A DNA stretch of 64,000 nucleotides from Arenicola marina (lineage: Eukaryota; Annelida; Polychaeta; Arenicolidae), in the NCBI GenBank assembly GCA_964019135.1, contig OZ025253.1, positions 2,698,233 to 2,762,232 of the forward strand, written 5' to 3'. Below the pieces are notes generated by a model. That model did no database searches. It worked only from the letters and a program-made list of their open reading frames with translations, and was not told the origin of the DNA. Each line of letters begins with the position of its first letter. Within the stretch, counting starts at the first letter, position 1. This document shows, piece after piece, positions 56,107-64,000 of the stretch. The position numbers and the translations under genes were made by a program.

Positions 56107-59100
56107 GATCCTTAGTGAGCAGACGACAATTTGTGAACCCTTAGTGAGCAGAAGACAATTGATGAACTCATAGTGTGCAGACGACAATTGGTGAACTCAT
56201 AGTGAGCAGAAGACAATTGGTGAACTCATAGTGTGCAGACGACAATTGGTGAACTCATAGTGAGCAGACGACAATTGGTGAACTCATAGTGAGCAGAAGA
56301 CAATTGGTGAACTCATAGTGAACAGACGACAATTGGTGAACTCATAGTGTGCAGACGACAATTGGTGAACTCATAGTGAGCAGACGACAATTGGTGAACT
56401 CATAGTGAGCAGAAGACAATTGGTGAACTCATAGTGTGCAGACGACAATTGGTGAACCCTTAGTGAACAGACGACAATTGGTGAACTCATAGTGTGCAAA
56501 CGACAATTGGTGAACTCATAGTGTGCAGACGACAATTGGTGAACTCATAGTGAGCAGAAGACAATTGGTGAACTCATAGTGTGCAGACGACAATTGGTGA
56601 ACTCATAGTGTGCAGAAGACAATTGGTGAACCCTTAGTGAACAGAAGACAATTGGTGAACTCATAGTGTGCAGACGACAATTGGTGAACTCATAGTGAGC
56701 AGAAGACAATTAGTGAACTCATAGTGTGCAGACGACAATTGGTGAACTCATAGTGTGCAGAAGACAATTGGTGAACCCTTAGTGAACAGAGGACAATTGG
56801 TGAACTCATAGCGTGCAGACGACAATTGGTGAACTCATAGTGTGCAGACGACAATTGGTGAACCCTTAGTGAACAGACGACAATTGGTAAACTCATAGTG
56901 AGCAGAAGACAATTGGTGAACTCATATTGTGCAGACGACAATTCGTGAACCCTTAGTGAACAGAAGACAATTGGTGAACTCATAGTGTGCAGACGACAAT
57001 TGGTGAACTCATAGTGTGCAGACGACAATTGGTGAACCCTTAGTGAACAGACGACAATTGGTGAACTCACAGTGTGCAGACGACAATTGGTGAACTCACC
57101 GTGAGCAGACGACAATTGGTGAACTCATAGTCTGCAGACGACAATTGGTGAACCCTTAGTGAACAGACGACAATTGGTGAACTCATAGTGAGCAGACGAC
57201 AATTGGTGAACTCATAGTGAGCAGAAGACAATTGGTGAACTCATAGTGTGCAGACGACAATTGGTGAACCCTTAGTGAGCAGAAGACATTTGGTGAACTC
57301 ATAGTGTGCAGACGACAATTGGTGAACCCTTAGTGAGTAGACGACAATTGGTGAACTCATACTGTGCAGACGACAGTTGGTAAACCCTTAGTGAGCAGAC
57401 GACAATTGGTGAACTCATAGTGTGCAGACGACAATTGGTGAACTCATAGTGAGCAGACGACAATTGGTGAACTCATAGTGAGCAGACGACAATTGGTGAA
57501 CTCATAGTGAGCAGAAGACAATTGGTGAACTCATAGTGAGCAGACGACAATTGGTGAACCCTTAGTGAACAGACGACAATTGGTGAACTCATAGTGTGCA
57601 GACGACAATTGGTGAACTCATAGTGAGCAGACGACAATTGGTGCACTCATAGTGAGCAGAAGACAATTGGTGAACTCATAGTGTGCAGACGACAATTGGT
57701 GAACCCTTAGTGAACAGACGACAATTGGTGAACTCATAGTGTGCAGACGACAATTGGTGAGCTCATAGTGTGCAGACGACAATTGGTGAACTCATAGTGA
57801 CCAGACGACAATTGGTGAACTCATAGTGAGCAGAAGACAATTGGTGAACTCATAGTGAGCAGAAGACAATTGGTGAACTCATAGTGTGCAGACGACAATT
57901 GGTGAACCCTTAGTGAACAGACGACAATTGGTGAACTCATAGTGAGCAGACGACAATTGGTGAACTCATAGTGAGCAGAAGACAATTGGTGAACTCATAG
58001 TGTGCAGACGACAATTGGTGAACCCTTAGTGAGCAGACGACAATTAGTGAACTCATAGTGAGCAGACGACAATTGGTGAACTCATAGTGAGCAGACGACA
58101 ATTGGTGAACTCATAGTGTGCAGACGACAATTGGTGAACCCTTAGTGAGCAGACGACAATTAGTGAACTCATAGTGAGCAGACGACAATTGGTGAACTCA
58201 TAGTGAGCAGAAGACATTTGGTGAACTCATAGTGTGCAGACGACAATTGGTGAACCCTTAGTGAGCAGACGACAATTAGTGAACTCATAGTGAGCAGACG
58301 ACAATTGGTGAACTCATAGTGAGCAGACGACAATTGGTGAACTCATAGTGTGCAGACGACAATTGGTGAACTCATAGTGTGCAGACGACAATTGGTGAAC
58401 CCTTAGTGAGCAGAAGACAATTGGTGAACTCATAGTGTGCAGACGACAATTGGTGGACCCTTAGTGAGCAGACGACAATTAGTGAACCCATAGTGAGCAG
58501 ACGACAATTAGTGAACCCATAGTGAGCAGAAGACAATTGGTGAACTCATAGTGTGCAGACGACAATTAGTGAACTCATCGTGTGCAGACGACAATTGGTG
58601 AACCCTTAGTGAGCAGAAGACAATTGGTGAACTCATAGTGTGCAGACGACAATTGGTGAACCCTTAGTGAGCAGACGACAATTAGTGAACTCATACTGTG
58701 CAGACGACAGTTGGTAAACCCTTAGTGAGCAGACGACAATTGGTGAACTCATAGTGTGCAGACGACAATTGGTGAACTCATAGTGAGCAGACGACAATTG
58801 GTGAACTCATAGTGAGCAGACGACAATTGGTGAACTCATAGTGAGCAGAAGACAATTGGTGAACTCATAGTGAGCAGACGACAATTGGTGAACCCTTAGT
58901 GAACAGACGACAATTGGTGAACTCATAGTGTGCAGACGACAATTGGTGAACTCATAGTGAGCAGACGACAATTGGTGCACTCATAGTGAGCAAAAGACAA
59001 TTGGTGAACTCATAGTGTGCAGACGACAATTGGTGAACCCTTAGTGAACAGACGACAATTGGTGAACTCATAGTGTGCAGACGACAATTGGTGAGCTCAT

Positions 59101-62100
59101 AGTGTGCAGACGACAATTGGTGAACTCATAGTGACCAGACGACAATTGGTGAACTCATAGTGAGCAGAAGACAATTGGTGAACTCATAGTGAGCAGAAGA
59201 CAATTGGTGAACTCATAGTGTGCAGACGACAATTGGTGAACCCTTAGTGAACAGACGACAATTGGTGAACTCATAGTGAGCAGACGACAATTGGTGAACT
59301 CATAGTGAGCAGAAGACAATTGGTGAACTCATAGTGTGCAGACGACAATTGGTGAACCCTTAGTGAGCAGACGACAATTAGTGAACTCATAGTGAGCAGA
59401 CGACAATTGGTGAACTCATAGTGAGCAGACGACAACTGGTGAACTCATAGTGTGCAGACGACAATTGGTGAACCCTTAGTGAGCAGACGACAATTAGTGA
59501 ACTCATAGTGAGCAGACGACAATTGGTGAACTCATAGTGAGCAGAAGACATTTGGTGAACTCATAGTGTGCAGACGACAATTGGTGAACCCTTAGTGAGC
59601 AGACGACAATTAGTGAACTCATAGTGAGCAGACGACAATTGGTGAACTCATAGTGAGCAGACGACAATTGGTGAACTCATAGTGTGCAGACGACAATTGG
59701 TGAACTCATAGTGTGCAGACGACAATTGGTGAACCCTTAGTGAGCAGAAGACAATTGGTGAACTCATAGTGTGCAGACGACAATTGGTGGACCCTTAGTG
59801 AGCAGACGACAATTAGTGAACCCATAGTGAGCAGACGACAATTAGTGAACCCATAGTGAGCAGAAGACAATTGGTGAACTCATAGTGTGCAGACGACAAT
59901 TAGTGAACTCATCGTGTGCAGACGACAATTGGTGAACCCTTAGTGAGCAGAAGACAATTGGTGAACTCATAGTGTGCAGACGACAATTGGTGAACCCTTA
60001 GTGAGCAGACGACAATTAGTGAACCCATAGTGAGCAGACGACAATTAGTGAACCCATAGTGAGCAGAAGACAATTGGTGAACTCATAGTGTGCAGACGAC
60101 AATTAGTGAACCCATAGTGTGCAGAAGACAATTGGTGAACTCATAGTGTGCAGACGACAATTAGTGAACCCATAGTGTGCAGAAGACAATTGGTGAACTC
60201 ATAGTGTGCAGACGACAATTGGTGAACCCTTAGTGAGTAGACGACAATTAGTGAACCCTTAGTGACCAGACGACAATTAGTGAACCCTTAGTGAACAGAC
60301 GACAGTTAGTGAACCCTTAGTGAGCAGACGACAATTAGTGAACCCTTAGTGAGAAGACGACAATTAGTGAATCCTTAGTGAGAAGACGACAATTAGTGAA
60401 CCCTTAGTGAGAAGACGACAATTAGTGAACCCTTAGTGAGCAGACGACAATTAGTAAACCCTTAGTGAGAAGACGACAACTAGTGAATCCTTAGTGAGAA
60501 GACGACAATTAGTGAACCCTTAGTGAGAAGACGACAATTAGTGAACCCTTAGTAAGCAGACGACAATTAGTAAACCCTTAGTGAGAAGACGACAATTAGT
60601 GAACCCTTAGTGAGCAGATGACAATTAGTGAAACCGTAGTGACCAGACGACAATTAGTGAACCCTTCGTGACCAGACGACAATTAGTGAACCCTTAATGA
60701 ACAGACGACAATTAGTGAACCCTTAGTGAGCAGATGACAATTAGTGAAACCGTAGTGACCAGACGACAATTAGTGAACCCTTCGTGACCAGACGACAATT
60801 AGTGAACCCTTAGTGAACAGACAACAATTAGTAAACCCTTAGTGAGCAGATGACAATTAGTGAAACCGTAGTGAGCAGACGACAATTAGTAAACCCTTAG
60901 TGAGCAGACGACAATTAGTGAACCCGTAGTGAGAAGACGACAATTAGTGAACCCTTAGTGAGCAGACGACAATTAGTGAACCCTTAGTGAGCAGACGACA
61001 ATTAGTGAACCCTTAGTGAGCAGACGACAATTAGTGAACCCTTAGTAAGAAGACGACAATTAGTGAACCCTTAGTGAGCAGACGACAATTAGTGAACCCG
61101 TAGCGAGAAGACGACAATTAGTGAACCCTTAGTGAGCAGACGACAATTAGTGGACCCTTAGTGAGCAGACGACAATTAGTGAACCCGTAGTGACCAGACG
61201 ACATTTAGTGAACCCTTAGTGAGCAGACGACAATTAGTGAACCCGTAGTGAGAAGACAACAATTAGTGAACCCTTATTGAGCAGACGACAATTAGTGAAC
61301 CCTTAGTGAGCAGACGACAATTAGTGAACCCTTAGTGAGCAGACGACAATTAGTGAACCCTTAGTGAGCAGACGACAATTAGTGAACCCGTAGTGACCAG
61401 ACGACATTTAGTGAACCCTTAGTGAGCAGACGACAATTAGTGAACCCGTAGTGAGAAGACAACAATTAGTGAACCCTTATTGAGCAGACGACAATTAGTG
61501 AACCCTTAGTGAGAAGACGACAATTAGTGAACCCTTAGTGAGCAGACGACAATTAGTGAACCCTTAGTGAGCAGACGACAATTAGTGAACCCTTAGTGAG
61601 AAGACGACAATTAGTGAACCCTTAGTGAGCAGACGACAATTAGTGAACCCTTAGTGAGAAGACGACAATTAGTGAACCCTTAGTGAGCAGACGACAATTA
61701 GTGAACCCTTAGTGAGCAGACGACAATTAGTGAACCCGTAGTGAGAAGACGACAATTAGTGAACCCTTAGTGAGCAGACGACAATTAGTGAACCCGTAGT
61801 GACCAGACGACAATTAGTGAACCCTTAGTGAGCAGACGACAATTAGTGAACCCTTAGTGAGCAGACGACAATTAGTGAACCCTTAGTGAGCAGACGACAA
61901 TTAGTGAACCCTTAGTGAGCAGACGACAATTAGTGAACCCTTAGTGAGCAGACGACAATTAGTGAACCCTTAGTAAGAAGACGACAATTAGTGAACCCTT
62001 AGTGAGCAGACGACAATTAGTGAACCCGTAGCGAGAAGACGACAATTAGTGAACCCTTAGTGAGCAGACGACAATTAGTGGACCCTTAGTGAGCAGACGA

Positions 62101-62588
62101 CAATTAGTGAACCCGTAGTGACCAGACGACATTTAGTGAACCCTTAGTGAGCAGACGACAATTAGTGAACCCGTAGTGAGAAGACAACAATTAGTGAACC
62201 CTTATTGAGCAGACGACAATTAGTGAACCCTTAGTGAGCAGACGACAATTAGTGAACCCTTAGTGAGAAGACGACAATTAGTGAACCCTTAGTGAGCAGA
62301 CGACAATTAGTGAACCCTTAGTGAGCAGACGACAATTAGTGAACCCTTAGTGAGAAGACGACAATTAGTGAACCCTTAGTGAGCAGACGACAATTAGTGA
62401 ACCCTTAGTGAGAAGACGACAATTAGTGAACCCTTAGTGAGCAGACGACAATTAGTGAACCCTTAGTGAGCAGACGACAATTAGTGAACCCGTAGTGAGA
62501 AGACGACAATTAGTGAACCCTTAGTGAGCAGACGACAATTAGTGAACCCGTAGTGACCAGACGACAATTAGTAAACCCTTAGTGAGCA
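56107..62588 (+). repeat. 29-bp minisatellite, about 223 units (6.5 kb), two subfamilies
   Basis: Up to about 60230 the unit is mostly CAGACGACAATTGGTGAACT plus CATAGTGTG. After that it is mostly GACGACAATTAGTGAACCC plus TTAGTGAGC. Higher-order periods: 1334 bp (46 units) in the first part, shown by CGACAGTTGGTAAACCC at 57371 and 58705 and GTGCACTCAT at 57641 and 58975; and 928 bp (32 units) in the second, shown by TAGCGAGAAG at 61101 and 62029. Confidence 0.95.
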
Positions 62589-63568
62589 AAGGCTCATATG
62601 ACTTTGTGGCCATACTGAAAGAATCGGATTCACTAATACGTCAAACCTGTATTTCTGTATATATATGCGATACATGTGTTGGTTTAATGGATGCTATACG
62701 ATACACTGGATCCGTTAGTATAAGCGTCTTCTAAATTTTTACATGGCGAAGCTCGTGTTTGTACCCATCGAGAACGTACGTAGGGGAGAGGGGGTATTTC
62801 AGGTACTTCATTTCATTGGGGTGAGGTGGGGTTTCTGGATTCTGGGAGCTGCGTTCTGTCTGTAGCCATTCCACTGTCTTTGATACACCGCTATTATTGG
62901 ACGCCGAATTGAACAAATGTATAACATTAAATGTAAACATCACACTACATACTGAAGTATGGACGAAACTCCTATTTCTGTCTGGAGACAAAGTGGGTTT
63001 TCCCGAAAGATGCCGTCATTCGCGCCGCGTGTCTTTTCTTTAGAGCAAACTCATAGTCATAACCAAACCGGATAAGTTTTTACATTGGATGAAAAAAATG
63101 GCTATAAGTTGTATATGTGGTGTTCCTTCTGAAAGTCTTAATTTTCAGGTTACAGTTTACACAAGTTGGGACAACGTCTATGTGATAAGAGAAGCGTTTG
63201 GAGAAGAATGTTGCGGCCGAGGTAGCTCCTTGCATTTGATGTACTCAAGCGTGACATTTTTTAAGCGTCACGGAGATAGTACACAGGACGGGTGGACGTC
63301 AGAACAGGAGCCGAATCATGACAGCATAAATTTTCTGTTTACGCTACATGTAAAGTTATGTGGATAAAGTACATGGATAGACAGAGTAAATTCAAAACAC
63401 AAAGGGTCAAACACAAAGTTTCTGACAGGTATCAAGATGTCACCAAGTATAAGGGCCAAATGAAAACAATTTATACAACGCTGTTGGCCTTGAGAAACAT
63501 ATCATTAGGTTTAAACCGTAACGATGTGTTTGGGTCCCTGATGCCAATTTTAATGTAAACACTTATAG
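62589..63568. other. Unique spacer with unsupported open frames
   Basis: Open frames of 92 codons (63089-63367, +), 66 codons (63358-63558, +) and 86 codons (62731-62991, -) are present. None has a recognisable domain, and they are of a length expected by chance. I do not call a gene. Confidence 0.6.
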
Positions 63569-64000
63569 TATGACAATAAAGGCGCATCTCATGTGGCTTT
63601 CCTTCGTGCTATCACGCCATCACACGCTGACAATAAAGGCCCATCTCATGTGGCTTTCCTTCGTGCTATCACGCCATCACACGCTGACAATAAAGGCGCA
63701 TCTCATGTGGCTTTCCTTCATGCTATCACGCCATCACACGCTGACAATAAAGGCGCATCTCATGTGGCTTTCCTTCGTGCTATCACGCCATCACACGCTG
63801 ACAATAAAGGCGCATCTCATGTGGCTTTCCTTCGTGCTATCACGCCATCACACGCTGACAATAAAGGCCCATCTCATGTGGCTTTCCTTCGTGCTATCAC
63901 GCCATCACACGCTGACAATAAAGGCGCATCTCATGTGGCTTTCCTTCATGCTATCACGCCATCACACGCTGACAATAAAGGCGCATCTCATGTGGCTTTC
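63569..64000 (+). repeat. 57-bp minisatellite, at least 7.5 units, running off the window
   Basis: The unit holds TGACAATAAAGGCGCATCTC, ATGTGGCTTTCCTTCGTGCT and ATCACGCCATCACACGC. Variants GGCGC/GGCCC and TTCGTG/TTCATG repeat in a four-unit (228-bp) pattern. Each unit carries AATAAA. Confidence 0.95.

Noticed and set aside
56107-62588. Possible CRISPR array (29-bp repeats)
   Set aside because: Repeats are directly adjacent, with no unique spacers, in an animal genome. It is a minisatellite. The same holds for the 31-bp and 23-bp arrays.
63089-63558. Two small open frames as a new gene
   Set aside because: They are short, in different frames, with no recognisable domain or splice evidence.

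Overview
This is eukaryotic genomic DNA from an invertebrate animal. The only protein-coding gene I can support is the 3' part of an agrin gene on the + strand: 16 small exons with consensus GT/AG splice sites, in one continuous reading frame from 1858 to a stop codon at 23357-23359. They encode about 801 residues in the order follistatin-like (FOLN), Kazal, a six-cysteine EB-like module, LG1, EGF-EGF, LG2, EGF, LG3. Agrin is a secreted, usually heparan-sulfate-bearing basement-membrane protein. The order LG / EGF-EGF / LG / EGF / LG and close matches in LG3 separate it from perlecan, which has two EGFs in its last gap. GC-rich exons, AT-rich introns, tRNA-derived SINEs and abundant minisatellites point to a marine invertebrate such as a lophotrochozoan or lower deuterostome. 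I cannot name the species.

Layout: 1-1857 is upstream intron or flank. 1858-23359 holds the agrin exons; their introns hold SINE pieces and six tandem arrays. From 23360 to 28086 there is the putative 3' UTR and unique DNA with one degraded SINE. From 28087 to the end the window is mostly minisatellite: 15-bp arrays (28087-28895 and 29884-30815), a 14.3-kb 39-bp array (31433-45708), a SINE carrying an internal 48-bp VNTR (46294-47140), a MITE-like inverted-repeat element (48073-49037), a mixed array (49419-52010) that grades into a 40-bp array (52011-54304), a 17/50-bp array (54569-55427), a 6.5-kb 29-bp array (56107-62588) and a 57-bp array (63569 to the window end). By my sum of the spans, about 60 percent of the window is tandem repeat.

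The main observation is that several agrin intron arrays are built on, or start exactly at, the 5' splice site of the preceding exon. Exon D's donor is triplicated (52-bp unit), exon F's donor is repeated about 17 times (31-bp unit), and exon M's donor begins a 7.1-kb array of about 470 15-bp units, many carrying a perfect GTGAGT. That last intron lies where vertebrate agrin inserts its alternative z exons. The very long open frames in the arrays arise because the repeat periods (15, 39, 48 bp) are multiples of three. I treat them as non-coding unless transcripts or peptides show otherwise.
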